64,000 nucleotides of DNA, from contig NZ_FWYB01000001.1 in the NCBI RefSeq assembly GCF_900176505.1, positions 407,400-471,399 on the forward strand. Direction: 5' to 3'. This stretch comes from Pedobacter nyackensis (GTDB lineage Bacteria; Bacteroidota; Bacteroidia; Sphingobacteriales; Sphingobacteriaceae). Below the pieces are notes generated by a model, which saw nothing but the letters and a program-made list of their open reading frames with translations, was not told where the DNA came from and ran no database searches. Both the position numbers and the translations under genes were made by a program. Shown here piece by piece: positions 19,435 to 29,300 of the stretch. The number at the start of each line of letters is the position of its first letter. Position 1 is the stretch's first letter.

Positions 19435-20310
19435 ATGAAAAGCTTACCATTATTATTAACAGCGGGGTTATTTGCTACACTTCTTTTCGTTAAACCACAA
19501 AATCAAGTAAATGGGAGGGTGGTAAAATCATTTACGGTAGATTCTTTGGGTGCTTGTCAGGGTATTTCTCGACAGCAGGAGCGCATATTCTTATATGGCG
19601 ATCGCGATGTGGGCGTTGTGCGAGAGTATCGGTTTAAGAATGATTCACTGATCTATCAGAACAAGGAATATAAGTTTACCATGGACGGTATTAATACCAT
19701 TAAGCACCCTACTGGTTTGGCTTATAGACCGGGACTACCAACCTTTATTGGAAACTCTATTCGTCAAAATGCGGAAGGTACCAGTTGGAAAGCCATAATT
19801 TATTCAATCGACTGGCATGGATTTTTAAAGAGTAGAACGTTAGATGGTAACTTGTTACAAACTATTGAGGACGATGCCTGCATTCAGGGAACAAGGCCTG
19901 AATATATAAAATTTGGGAATAAATGGTATATGGCTACCGCCGACTATGGTAACAGAGGTAATGAAGTTCGTTTGTATGACCCAATCAGATTATCTAAGGC
20001 TTTGAAAACAAGTGAAAAAGGTGTTTTATATAAAAAATTCACTTGTTCTCCTTGGGTACAAAATCTTCACTTTATCGAAAAAACAGGCGTCTTGGTGCTG
20101 ATTCAAAATCAGATAGAGGGACGGAAATGGAGATTAACATTCCTTGACCTGGAAAAATCTCTGGAACGTGGTCACGAAGTTGTCTTGAAAGTGATTGATA
20201 CGGATAAGGAGGATGAACTTGAAGGGTTTACGCTAACAAGCGACCCAAATATGGCTATCGCGGTTAGCTCGTCCAGAAAAAATAATGTGAGTTTGGTAAA
20301 AATTAGATAG
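19435..20310 (+). CDS. Secreted beta-propeller-like protein of unknown function
   Basis: A 291-residue protein with a short N-terminal signal (LPLLLTAGLFATLLFV). The rest looks like repeated four-stranded blades with Trp/Tyr/Asp turns (GNKWYMATADYGNRGNEVRLYD, VQNLHFIEKTGVLVLIQNQIEGRKW, EDELEGFTLTSDPNMAIAVSSSRKN). I do not recognise a catalytic motif. The gene is divergent from the susC at 15868-19143, separated by 291 bases, so a regulatory link is possible but not shown. The start is the only ATG before the signal sequence. Confidence 0.6.
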   Translation: MKSLPLLLTAGLFATLLFVKPQNQVNGRVVKSFTVDSLGACQGISRQQERIFLYGDRDVGVVREYRFKNDSLIYQNKEYKFTMDGINTIKHPTGLAYRPGLPTFIGNSIRQNAEGTSWKAIIYSIDWHGFLKSRTLDGNLLQTIEDDACIQGTRPEYIKFGNKWYMATADYGNRGNEVRLYDPIRLSKALKTSEKGVLYKKFTCSPWVQNLHFIEKTGVLVLIQNQIEGRKWRLTFLDLEKSLERGHEVVLKVIDTDKEDELEGFTLTSDPNMAIAVSSSRKNNVSLVKIR

Positions 20311-20378
20311 TAAGTCCAGTTGCCCTTCCGGTATATGGATACCAGGGGCGCGCGCCTATTTTGTTTAATCGGCTCAAT

Positions 20379-20468
20379 AGGTATAATTGGCTATATAAAG
20401 AATGGCCTCATTTTTCTTACTCGACAGAGGAACTTCAACCTATTGCAATTGCATTTGTAAATAGTTAG
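20379..20468 (+). pseudogene. Remnant of a Fic/DUF4172-type protein N-terminus
   Basis: In the gap between 20310 and 20532, the frame starting at 20379 reads RYNWLYKEWPHFSYSTEELQ and runs on to a stop at 20466-20468. The pattern Y-x-W-x-x-x-x-W-P-x-F resembles the N-terminus of Fic proteins with a DUF4172 domain. There is no start codon in this frame at the right place, and no Fic motif (HPFxxGNGR) follows. I read it as a decayed gene fragment. Confidence 0.4.
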
Positions 20469-20531
20469 CAAGAAACGGATTTTATAAAATAGGAAACAGC
20501 TGCAGTTTTGCATCATAAATTTAAAAGATAA

Positions 20532-21287
20532 ATGATGACAAAATTGAATAACAAAGTAGCCTTAATTACAGGCGGAACAAGTGGAATAGGTAAAGCCACA
20601 GCTATTGATTTTATAGAAAATGGCGCATCAGTAATTATTACTGGTCGATTTCAAAACACTATTGATGAAACAATAAATGAACTTGGAGAAAAAGCCAAAG
20701 GCATCGTTTCTGATGCAGGGAAAATGGCAGACCTTTTGGAATTAGGCGATAAAGTAAAATTAGTTTCCTCACAAATTGATATCTTATATGTAAATGCAGG
20801 TTTTGGAAAGTATGCTGCTATTGAACAAATAGATGAAAATCACTTTGACGAACAGTTTAATGTAATTGTAAAAGGAACATTATTTACTGTTCAACAAATT
20901 TTACCGTTAATGAAAGAAGGCGGTGCTATTATTTTAAATACTTCCATTGTAACTGAAATTGGGATGCAAAATTCTTCAGTTTATTCGGCAGCAAAAGCCG
21001 CAGTTCAATCATTTGTAAAAACGTTTGCATCAGAACTAGCTGCTAAAAAAATTAGAATTAATGCAGTTAGTCCAGGGCCAATTGCAACAAATTACTTTGA
21101 CCGCTCTAATTTAACAGCAGAACAAATACAAGGTATTGCAGGTGCCGTATTGCCACAAGTTCCACTTGCCCGTTTCGGACAACCTTTTGAAGTAGCGAAA
21201 GCAATTACTTTTCTTGCATCAGAAGATGCATCTTTTATGCACGGGACAGAAATATTTGTTGATGGTGGATTTCCTAAAATCAAATAA
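20532..21287 (+). CDS. Short-chain dehydrogenase/reductase (SDR)
   Basis: A 251-residue classical SDR. The N-terminal nucleotide-binding motif TGGTSGIG (about 14-21), the NAG motif (YVNAGFG), the catalytic Ser (LNTSIV) and YSAAK (Tyr-x-x-x-Lys) are all visible, and it ends with the family-typical SFMHGTEIFVDGGF. A basic residue after the second strand (TGRF) suggests NADP(H) preference. The substrate cannot be told; relatives are usually annotated as 3-oxoacyl-ACP reductase-like or general alcohol dehydrogenases. It stands alone, about 200 bases before the AraC-type regulator gene. Confidence 0.9.
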   Translation: MMTKLNNKVALITGGTSGIGKATAIDFIENGASVIITGRFQNTIDETINELGEKAKGIVSDAGKMADLLELGDKVKLVSSQIDILYVNAGFGKYAAIEQIDENHFDEQFNVIVKGTLFTVQQILPLMKEGGAIILNTSIVTEIGMQNSSVYSAAKAAVQSFVKTFASELAAKKIRINAVSPGPIATNYFDRSNLTAEQIQGIAGAVLPQVPLARFGQPFEVAKAITFLASEDASFMHGTEIFVDGGFPKIK

Positions 21288-21493
21288 AATCTGAGAATAT
21301 TATCCTTTTCAAGGGACTTATATTTGGTGAAATGGCACCAGATATAAGTTTTAATCAATTTTCCTGCTGTGTTGAAACAGTTTACTTTGCATCCCGTATT
21401 TTTTGTAGTTTCGCGATCAAGAGCTTTACAGGTAGTACATCTAGACCATGTTTAAAAAAATGCAGAGCTGATTAAAATAAATCATACCATGAT

Positions 21494-22609
21494 ATGCTGC
21501 ATTTAATAGGAATCATCATTTCCCTTTTTCTATCTGTCATCCTCTTTACTAAAAAAGGAAAATCACAAGCTGATGTAATTCTTTCTGTTTGGTTGTTCTT
21601 TATTGGTGCTCATCTTTCTGTATTCTACATTCACCTTACTGGTCAATATGTTAAATTTCCTTATTTCCTTGGCTTTGAAATTCCCCTGCCGTTAATCCAC
21701 GGACCATTTTTGTATTTATACACTAGATCTTTAACCAGCCAAAATAACAGAAGAGAGCATTGGGCAATTCATTTTGTGCCACTTATTATGGCAGCTGGTC
21801 TATTGTATAGGTTCTTTATTCTTTCATATGATAAGAAAATTGGGGTTTATATAAATTCCGGTGCCGGATTTGAAAATGTGATGAGGTGGATATATCTGGC
21901 TACACTATTGTCGGGGGTGATGTATGTTATTTTATCATTGTCTTTGCTGAGAAAATACGCTGCATATATTGCTAATCAATTTTCTGACTTGGAAAGGATA
22001 AATCTAAATTGGTTAAGGTATTTGATCCTGGGAATTGGCATAACCTGGATATCTGTTTTTTTTGCCAATGATATTTTAACCTTTACAATAATCGATCTTT
22101 TTATTCTGTTCCTTGGGTATTTTGGAGTAAAGCAAGTTGGTGTTTTTACGAATAGAAATATCACAAATCAGACGATTAATGAGAAAATAGATGAGGCAGC
22201 CGTTGCCAATGCCACAGAAAAAATCAAATACCAAAAATCTCCTGCCGATGAGACTTTATTGTTAAAAATCCATCATGATCTTGAAGTTTTAATGCAAGGT
22301 GAAAAGTTATATAAGGATCCGGATCTAAACTTAGATGAATTGGCGCAAAGATTAAATGTTAACGCTAATATTTTGTCGCAGGTAATTAACGCTATTGAAA
22401 ACAAAAACTTTTTCGATTATATCAATGAACAACGGATCGCTGAATTTATAGAGATCTCAGTCTTGCCAGAAAATCGAAAATTTACCTTTCTTGCTTTAGC
22501 TTACGAAGTGGGCTTCAATTCTAAAACCTCTTTTAACAGAAATTTCAAGAGCATAACAGGGCAAACCCCCACAATGTATTTAAAAGAACAAAAAATACAA
22601 TTAAAATAA
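21494..22609 (+). CDS. Membrane-anchored AraC-family transcriptional regulator
   Basis: A 371-residue protein. The N-terminal ~215 residues are very hydrophobic with about six or seven membrane helices (LIGIIISLFLSVILFTKK, PLIMAAGLLYRFFIL, LFILFLGYFGV). The C-terminal ~100 residues form an AraC/XylS-type double helix-turn-helix (LDELAQRLNVNANILSQVINAI and FTFLALAYEVGFNSKTSFNRNFKSITG). This is a common one-component sensor layout in Bacteroidota, sensing a ligand at or in the inner membrane. The hydrolase gene 73 bases downstream on the same strand may be its target or operon partner. Confidence 0.9.
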   Translation: MLHLIGIIISLFLSVILFTKKGKSQADVILSVWLFFIGAHLSVFYIHLTGQYVKFPYFLGFEIPLPLIHGPFLYLYTRSLTSQNNRREHWAIHFVPLIMAAGLLYRFFILSYDKKIGVYINSGAGFENVMRWIYLATLLSGVMYVILSLSLLRKYAAYIANQFSDLERINLNWLRYLILGIGITWISVFFANDILTFTIIDLFILFLGYFGVKQVGVFTNRNITNQTINEKIDEAAVANATEKIKYQKSPADETLLLKIHHDLEVLMQGEKLYKDPDLNLDELAQRLNVNANILSQVINAIENKNFFDYINEQRIAEFIEISVLPENRKFTFLALAYEVGFNSKTSFNRNFKSITGQTPTMYLKEQKIQLK

Positions 22610-22682
22610 GTACCACCTTACCCGTTGGGACGATGGGGGAAGATGTTTAGATCATTTTTGCAGCATTATTTAAACTTAAAAA

Positions 22683-23678
22683 ATGTATCGAAACAAATTA
22701 CTTTCATCCATCCTCTTACTCTCAATTTTTGTATTTTCTTGTAAAAAGGAAATGAGAATTGATGAACCTGGCAACTTAGTCCCAAAAACAGTTGATCAAA
22801 ATTCCTGTCTTCCTTCAATTGTTATAAATGGAGCAAAACTACATGCCGAAACTTTTGGAAATCCAAACGATCCGATTATTTTCGTTTTACATGGTGGGCC
22901 TGCATCAGATTATCGATACCTGCTCAACTGTAAAGAATTTGCAGACAACGGATATTTTGTAGTTTTTTATGATCAGCGTGGAACAGGTTTATCTCAACGA
23001 TTTCCACGTTCGTATTACACAGGTATACAAACCTCTTTTGATGACCTGAATGGTGTAATTACACATTATAGAAAATCACCAACACAGAAAATTTTCTTAT
23101 TGGGACACTCTTGGGGCGCGATGCTGGCTGGTGCCTACATTAACCAATACCCAACTGCCGTAAATGGAGCAGTACTGGCAGAACCTGGTGGTTTAAAGTG
23201 GAAGGACGTAGACGAATATGTAAAACGCTCCCGTAAGATGGACATTACTGGCGAAGCATTAAATAATGCAACCTATATGGATCAATTTCTGACGGGTAAA
23301 GAAGATGAACATGCCATTTTAGACTATAAGTATAAATTACTGGCTTCAACTGGTGACGAAAATGATAACGTAGGCAATGAAGGCCTTTTGCCTTTCTGGC
23401 GTCCTGGTTTTGTATTGCAGGATGTGTACTTTAACATTCTTAAAAAAGAAAATTCTGATTGGACCCCCCATTTAAAACAGTTTACCACAAAGATCTTATT
23501 CATTTACAGCGAGCGAAACAAACCCTATGGTCTGGACCATGCAAAACAAGTATCATCTGCATTTCCAAATGTTCAGTTGTTTGAAACAAAAGGAGCGGGA
23601 CATGATATGCTTTCTTTTCCGACCGGTTGGAAAAACACTCATCCAACAATTCTCGACTACTTCAACACTTTAAAATAA
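22683..23678 (+). CDS. Alpha/beta-hydrolase lipoprotein (prolyl aminopeptidase/epoxide-hydrolase-like)
   Basis: A 331-residue protein with a lipobox-like signal (LSIFVFSC, Cys20), so it is probably a periplasmic lipoprotein. The alpha/beta-hydrolase core shows the oxyanion motif VLHGGPASD, the YDQRGTGLS loop typical of proline iminopeptidase-like enzymes, the nucleophile elbow GHSWGAML (catalytic Ser) and a late His in GAGHDML. The Asp is expected near the ILFIYSERNKP strand, where an Asp is not obvious, so the triad may be atypical. Substrate unknown. It is followed by an outer-membrane barrel gene after 22 bases, probably in one operon. Confidence 0.82.
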   Translation: MYRNKLLSSILLLSIFVFSCKKEMRIDEPGNLVPKTVDQNSCLPSIVINGAKLHAETFGNPNDPIIFVLHGGPASDYRYLLNCKEFADNGYFVVFYDQRGTGLSQRFPRSYYTGIQTSFDDLNGVITHYRKSPTQKIFLLGHSWGAMLAGAYINQYPTAVNGAVLAEPGGLKWKDVDEYVKRSRKMDITGEALNNATYMDQFLTGKEDEHAILDYKYKLLASTGDENDNVGNEGLLPFWRPGFVLQDVYFNILKKENSDWTPHLKQFTTKILFIYSERNKPYGLDHAKQVSSAFPNVQLFETKGAGHDMLSFPTGWKNTHPTILDYFNTLK

Positions 23679-23700
23679 GCTCTTCAAATAAAATATTCAA

Positions 23701-24372
23701 ATGAAACATAAAATTATCATCGTTATAACGGTATTGTTGTATTCGTTATGCAATTATTGTCAGGCACAAAGTATAAACTGGAAGACATTAAAAGACGAAG
23801 ACCGACACATAGTGAACCTAAATTTAGGAATTGACTATGGTATAATTTACGGAATTGGTTACGGCTATCACCTCAAGACAAAATTACCTGTAGTATTAAA
23901 TGCAGAGTTTTCAATACCATCGGGCAATAAGCTTTTAGATGATTATAAAACTAAAGTCGGAGTCCATGCAAAATTGCTTGAAATGAATAATTTCGCAGTT
24001 AGCGTAAATGTTAACGGTGTTCTTAGGCGTTATGAGAATACCTTGGTGAGGCATTTAAACCTGGGCAGTACTGCAAATATTATGATTGGTTATTATGGCC
24101 CGAAATGGTATGTAAATGGAGAATTTGGTTTTGATAAGGCTATTGCTACTCATTTTAAACATAAAGATGCTTACAAAAGTAACTTTCCTGAAGTTAAAGA
24201 TGGTTGGTATGAACCGACGGGTGGTAATGTCCAATATGGAATGCAGGTTGGTTACTCATTTAGTAAAAGCGATATCTTTTTAAAAGGAGGGAAAACTTCT
24301 GCAGAAGATTTTAAAACATCACCGACAATTCCAATCTACGTGCAATTGGGTTACAACCTTAAGCTTAAGTAA
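23701..24372 (+). CDS. Outer-membrane beta-barrel protein of unknown function
   Basis: A 223-residue protein with a signal peptide (1-22, ending CQAQ). The mature part has alternating hydrophobic/polar strands with Gly/Tyr (IVNLNLGIDYGIIYGIGYGYHL, GGNVQYGMQVGYSF) and ends in a strand PIYVQLGYNLKLK, as expected of a small outer-membrane barrel. No defined family is recognised. It lies 22 bases downstream of the hydrolase lipoprotein, so the two may act together at the cell envelope. A strong hairpin terminator follows. Confidence 0.7.
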   Translation: MKHKIIIVITVLLYSLCNYCQAQSINWKTLKDEDRHIVNLNLGIDYGIIYGIGYGYHLKTKLPVVLNAEFSIPSGNKLLDDYKTKVGVHAKLLEMNNFAVSVNVNGVLRRYENTLVRHLNLGSTANIMIGYYGPKWYVNGEFGFDKAIATHFKHKDAYKSNFPEVKDGWYEPTGGNVQYGMQVGYSFSKSDIFLKGGKTSAEDFKTSPTIPIYVQLGYNLKLK

Positions 24373-24390
24373 TTTTAGAATGGACACTTT

Positions 24391-24423
24391 ACGGGAGAGA
24401 CTAGTGGAATCTAGTTCTCTCCC
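24391..24423 (+). terminator. Terminator-like hairpin, copy 1 of a dispersed repeat
   Basis: GGGAGAGACTAG (24393-24404) pairs with CTAG-T-TCTCTCCC (24411-24423), with loop TGGAAT and one bulged base. It lies 18 bases after the barrel gene stop. This copy has no long T-run (CATTTTGA follows). The same element recurs at 38408 and 53461. Confidence 0.7.
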
Positions 24424-24521
24424 ATTTTGAAATCCTTAAATCTTTATCTAATTTAGGCTTTAACCAAATATTTGTGACATTGGCAGTCCTGAAAGCGCGG
24501 GTGCCGGTTGCTGTTATAGTC

Positions 24522-25109
24522 ATGCAGAATCTGAATAAAGTTGAGGACGAAATTTTGTTGCAGCTCTTGAAACAAGAGCATATGACTGCTTTTGAGGAAA
24601 TTTATAACCGCTACTGGGACAAACTTTATGTGGCTGCATACAAACGTCTGCAATCAAAAGAAGTGGCAGAGGAGCTGGTCCAGGATCTTTTTACTTCCCT
24701 TTGGTTAAATAGAAAAAAGGTCGAGGTTCATACGGCCCTGTCTGCTTATCTTTTTACCTCGGTGCGATATATGGTGCTTAACCAGATCCAGAAGCAAATC
24801 GTGCGGAATAACTACAAAGAATCTCTGGATTTAAACCGTAGAGACAATTCTACTGAAGAGGCCGTATTGCTGAATGACCTTGTATTGAACCTCAATGCTG
24901 CCGTAGAGCAGTTGCCGCTAAAATGTAAATCAGTATTTAAACTGAGCCGTGGGGAATACAAAAGCAACAAAGAGATTGCTGCCGAACTGGGCATTTCTGA
25001 AAAGACGGTGGAAAATCAGCTGACAAAAGCTTTAAGACGTTTGCGAATGGGTTTAAACAGTTTGCTACTAAGTCTTGTACTACTGCTGCTCCTATTTTTA
25101 TACAGCTAA
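24522..25109 (+). CDS. ECF RNA polymerase sigma factor, FecI-like
   Basis: A 195-residue sigma factor. I chose the ATG at 24522 (MQNLNKVEDEILLQL) rather than the GTG at 24474, because the extra 16 residues are outside the family pattern. Region 2 is seen in MTAFEEIYNRYWDKLYVAAYKRL and VAEELVQDLFTSLWLNRKK. Region 4 with HTH is in LPLKCKSVFKLSRGEYKSNKEIAAELGISEKTVENQLTKALRRLR. An unusual hydrophobic C-terminal tail (LLLSLVLLLLLFLYS) follows, also seen in many Bacteroidota ECF factors, perhaps membrane-proximal. First gene of the cassette sigma, fecR, susC, susD. Confidence 0.92.
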   Translation: MQNLNKVEDEILLQLLKQEHMTAFEEIYNRYWDKLYVAAYKRLQSKEVAEELVQDLFTSLWLNRKKVEVHTALSAYLFTSVRYMVLNQIQKQIVRNNYKESLDLNRRDNSTEEAVLLNDLVLNLNAAVEQLPLKCKSVFKLSRGEYKSNKEIAAELGISEKTVENQLTKALRRLRMGLNSLLLSLVLLLLLFLYS

Positions 25110-25189
25110 ATATTTTTTTTTTACACTCACGTAGGGGCTGGGCCATAGCAGGCTCACATACTATTATAACCTTATATAATAGACCTGCG

Positions 25190-26182
25190 ATGAAGAATGA
25201 CATTTCACCTGATCTGATCCGTAAATATATAGACGGGAGCTGTACTGCTGAGGAAGCTGAGGCTGTCCAAACCTGGTATGCATTGTTTGAAGATGAGCCG
25301 GCTCCGCTGATGGATTCGGAGCTGAAAATACGGATGCTTAACCAGGTTAGGGCAAACATTGGTGTAGTAAATGTGCAGCATAAAAAACGTCGTAATAAAG
25401 TTCTGCTGTACAGATGGGCAAGTGCTGCTGCCGTTTTAATTGTGGTACTCGGACTTATTTTTTACAGACCTGGAGTGATCTCAGAACAAACAGGTCGTAA
25501 AGCCGCCACCGGAAAGCATTCCGATCAGATACTGGTTCACAATACAACTTCCAGCCTCCATAAACATGTTTTATCTGATGGCAGTGTGGTTTGGCTCAAT
25601 CCTTCGTCGTCCATTAGTTACAGTAAAAAGTTTAGCCCCGACAGCAGGAAGGTGTCGTTAACTGGCAATGCCTTTTTCGAGGTTACCAAAGATAAAAAGC
25701 GGCCTTTCATAATTTATGGTGAAGAGGTAATTACAAAAGTATGGGGCACCAGTTTCAGCATCAGTTATGATGCGGAAAGCAAGGCTACCGAGGTAGCTGT
25801 ATTGACGGGCAAGGTGTCGGTGCGCCCGGATAAACATAATGGGCAGGAAGTGATGCTGCTGCCCAACCAGAAGGCCGTATACGCCAGAATTGAAAACAAG
25901 CTGAGCAAGAAGGAGATTGCTGAAGGATCGGCAATCAGTATGTGGAAAAAGGAGAGCGTAGTTTTTGAACACATTACGTTAAGTCAGATTACTAAGGTGC
26001 TCAATACAACGTTTGACGTAAATATAGAAGTGGCCGACACTGGGTTGAACGCCTATGTGCTGAAGGCCGATTTTACCGGGCAGAGCCTGCCCGAGATATT
26101 ACTCATCCTGGAGAAGTCCCTCAACATCCGGTACACCATTGATGGGAAAAACATTACCCTATACAAGCAACAACCACAATAA
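25190..26182 (+). CDS. FecR-family anti-sigma factor
   Basis: A 330-residue inner-membrane protein. The N-terminal cytoplasmic sigma-binding part is about 1-72, then a membrane helix (WASAAAVLIVVLGLIFY), a periplasmic FecR domain (LSDGSVVWLNPSSSISY, VSLTGNAFFEVTKDKKRPFIIY, TKVWGTSFSISYD) and a C-terminal STN-like/DUF4974 domain (HITLSQITKVLNTTFDVN). It pairs with the sigma factor encoded 80 bases upstream and should sense the STN domain of the SusC at 26355-29759. The sequence is complete and of normal length. Confidence 0.93.
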   Translation: MKNDISPDLIRKYIDGSCTAEEAEAVQTWYALFEDEPAPLMDSELKIRMLNQVRANIGVVNVQHKKRRNKVLLYRWASAAAVLIVVLGLIFYRPGVISEQTGRKAATGKHSDQILVHNTTSSLHKHVLSDGSVVWLNPSSSISYSKKFSPDSRKVSLTGNAFFEVTKDKKRPFIIYGEEVITKVWGTSFSISYDAESKATEVAVLTGKVSVRPDKHNGQEVMLLPNQKAVYARIENKLSKKEIAEGSAISMWKKESVVFEHITLSQITKVLNTTFDVNIEVADTGLNAYVLKADFTGQSLPEILLILEKSLNIRYTIDGKNITLYKQQPQ

Positions 26183-26354
26183 CCAAATTTAAACCAATAA
26201 CATGAACAGGAAAACAGCGAAGATCATTTATTAAAAGAGATCAGGAGTGCTTGCTACACCCCTGATCGTAAAGAATCGTAATTGAACACCTATGTTGGGC
26301 ATAGGTGAACGGTTCTTATATGTCTCATTTTTAACCAACGAAACAATCAAATTT

Positions 26355-29300
26355 ATGAATTTTTATTTACTAAAATCCATTGACTGGCGTACAATTATGA
26401 AGATCACACTGAGTCAGCTGATCATAGCTTTAGTCCTCACGAGTATGTCTTATGCCGAGAATATTAAAGCACAGGCCATTTTAAACCGGCCTGTAAAATG
26501 TAAGATCGACCATTCCAGTTTAGGACAAGCGCTACGGCAAATTGAAAGGTTTGCCAATGTGAAATTTGTTTACAGCAGGGATATCATTCAAACAGATCAG
26601 GAAGTATCTGTAGTTGCGAATGATGAGCGGCTGGAGAACATCCTGAATAAGCTGCTAAAGCCTATTGGTATTGCCTATGAGGTGATCAATGACAGGATCA
26701 TTTTAAGCAAGGCGGTTGTACCAACGGTTACACCGACAACGAGTAATGCGGAGCTGCAAGCTGTAATTAAGGGGCAGGTAACAACGGCTAATGGACAGCC
26801 TGTTCCGGGTGTAAGTATAAAATTTAAAGGAAGCGAGGTTGGTACCACGAGTGATACCAATGGAAAATACAGCATTAATGCGCCTTCAGCCGAGGGGGTG
26901 CTGGTGTTTACCTATGTTGGATTTAAAACCAGGGAGGTGATCATCAACGGCCGGCAAACCATCAATGTACAGTTGGAAGAGCAGTCTGAAGATCTTTCGG
27001 AAGTAGTTGTGGTAGGTTATGGCACGATTAAGCGAACAGACCTCACTGGTGCTGTGGGTACAGTAAGCTCGGCCGATCTGAATAAGACCACTTCAACTAA
27101 TCTTGGACAGGCTGTTCAGGGAAGGATGAGCGGAGTACAGGTTACGCAGACCTCTGGTCAGCCGGGTGCCGGTGCCGATATTAAAGTGCGTGGAGTTGGG
27201 TCGGTGAAGTCTGGAAACAGTCCCCTTATCCTTGTTGACGGTTTTGTAGGCAGTACGAACGATCTGGATGCAGATGATGTGGAATCGATTACTGTGTTAA
27301 AGGATGCTTCTGCGGCGGCTATCTATGGTTCAAGGGCTGCAAACGGTGTCTTGCTGGTAACTACAAAACGTGGTAAGGCGGGGAAAACCAATGTAGAGTT
27401 TAAATCCGAATATGGCTGGCAGTCGCTCACCAAGCAGCCCAATTACCTTAACGGACCCGATTGGGCCAGACACCAGAACGAAGCGAGGATATACAATGGG
27501 AAATCACCGTTCTGGGTGGGCAACCAGGCGCCTGAAACGATTACGCAATGGACAGACTGGTCGGATTATGTATTCAACACTGCGCCTATCCAGGATTATC
27601 ACATTGGCGTAAATGGAGGTAATGATAAAACAAAATATGCGATAGGATTGGGTTATATTGACCAGAAAGGAACCATCATCGGTACAGATTTTAAAAGGGC
27701 CAATGTTCGGATCAATTTTCAGCAGGAGCTGAGCAAACACATTCGCGCAGGTGCAAACCTAAGCTATATCCGCTCGGGATATGCTACTACTATAACTCCT
27801 TTTTCTTCATCACAGCCAGCAGCGTTGAATGGGATTACAGCTGCGCCGCCAACTATTCCGGCTTATAACCCTGACGGATTTCCCGGCGCTCCCCGCCCGG
27901 GTTTCCCGGGAGAGGCTTTCATTACCAATACGACCTGGAAAACGCCTTCTATAGCCAACGATATGCTGGATAACTATTCGCGTACCAACCGCACCTTCGG
28001 GAACCTGTTTGCTGAGGCTGATATTCTACCCGGTTTGAAGTATAAACTGGCGCTTAACGGATCGGTGACCAATAATTTTACTGAAGAGTGGACTGGTAAA
28101 TGGGCCATTTACTCGCCCACAGATCTGGAACACCTTACCCCGCTTGCGCAAGGTGCCACGGCTACCCTTCGCAATTTATCAAGGGAAAGTTATGTATGGG
28201 AGATACAGAACTTGCTGACCTACGATAAGGTTTTTGGTAAGCATAGTATTAATGCCTTATTGGGCTTTTCGGCCGAAAAAGGAGATGGTTACCAGTTTGA
28301 CGCATCAAAAACGGACTTTCCCAACGAAGATCTCAGGGCATTGGATGCCGGAAATACATTGGGAGCGATAAATGGTGGTTTTGTAAGCCCTTATTCTCTG
28401 ATCTCCCAGTTTGCAAGGATAAATTATTCATACAACAGCAGGTATCTTTTTCAGGCCAATGTACGCCGTGATGGTTCGTCTGTATTTGCTCCGGGGAGGC
28501 AATATGGGGTTTTCCCATCTTTTTCTGCCGGATGGAGAATCTCTGAAGAATCATTTATGAAGAACCTGAAGGTCATCAGTAATTTAAAGATCCGGGGCAG
28601 CTGGGGCCAGCTTGGAAACGCAAATATTCCGGCCTATTCCTGGATCAGTACGATAGATGTGCGGGGAGGTGCGATATTTGGTAATCCGCAAAGCCGTCAG
28701 CCCGCCTATTATACCAACCAGATGGCCAATGAAAAGGTAAAATGGGAAACCACAACGTCTACCGACCTGGGGATAGAAATCGGTTTATTTAAAGATCGAC
28801 TGACTTTTGAAGCCGATATTTACGATAAACGTACTACAGATATGCTGCTGGATGCTACAATTCCTTTTACTGCAGGATTTACATCGGGGCCGGTAGTGAA
28901 TATTGGTGAAGTGCAAAACAAGGGCTGGGAAATGATGCTAAGATACCAGGACAAAGCCGGCAATTTTACTTACAGCGGCTCTTTTAACCTGTCACACAAT
29001 ACGAACAAACTGGTTGATCTGGGAGGTGTTAAACCACTCTTAAGTGGCCCCTTAAAGTCTGATGTTGGCTTGCCTTTGTATTCATACTGGGGTTACGAAG
29101 CCGACGGCATCTGGAAAACTATAGCAGAGGTAGCCTCAAATCCTCATGTAACAGGCGATCGTCCGGGTATGGTTAGGTTTAAAGACCGTACCGGGGATGG
29201 ACTGATTACGGAAGCTGATAAAATGGTTATTGGAAGCAACATTCCGAAGTATGTTTACGGATTTAACTTTGAGTTTGGCTGGAAAGGGATAGACTTGTCG

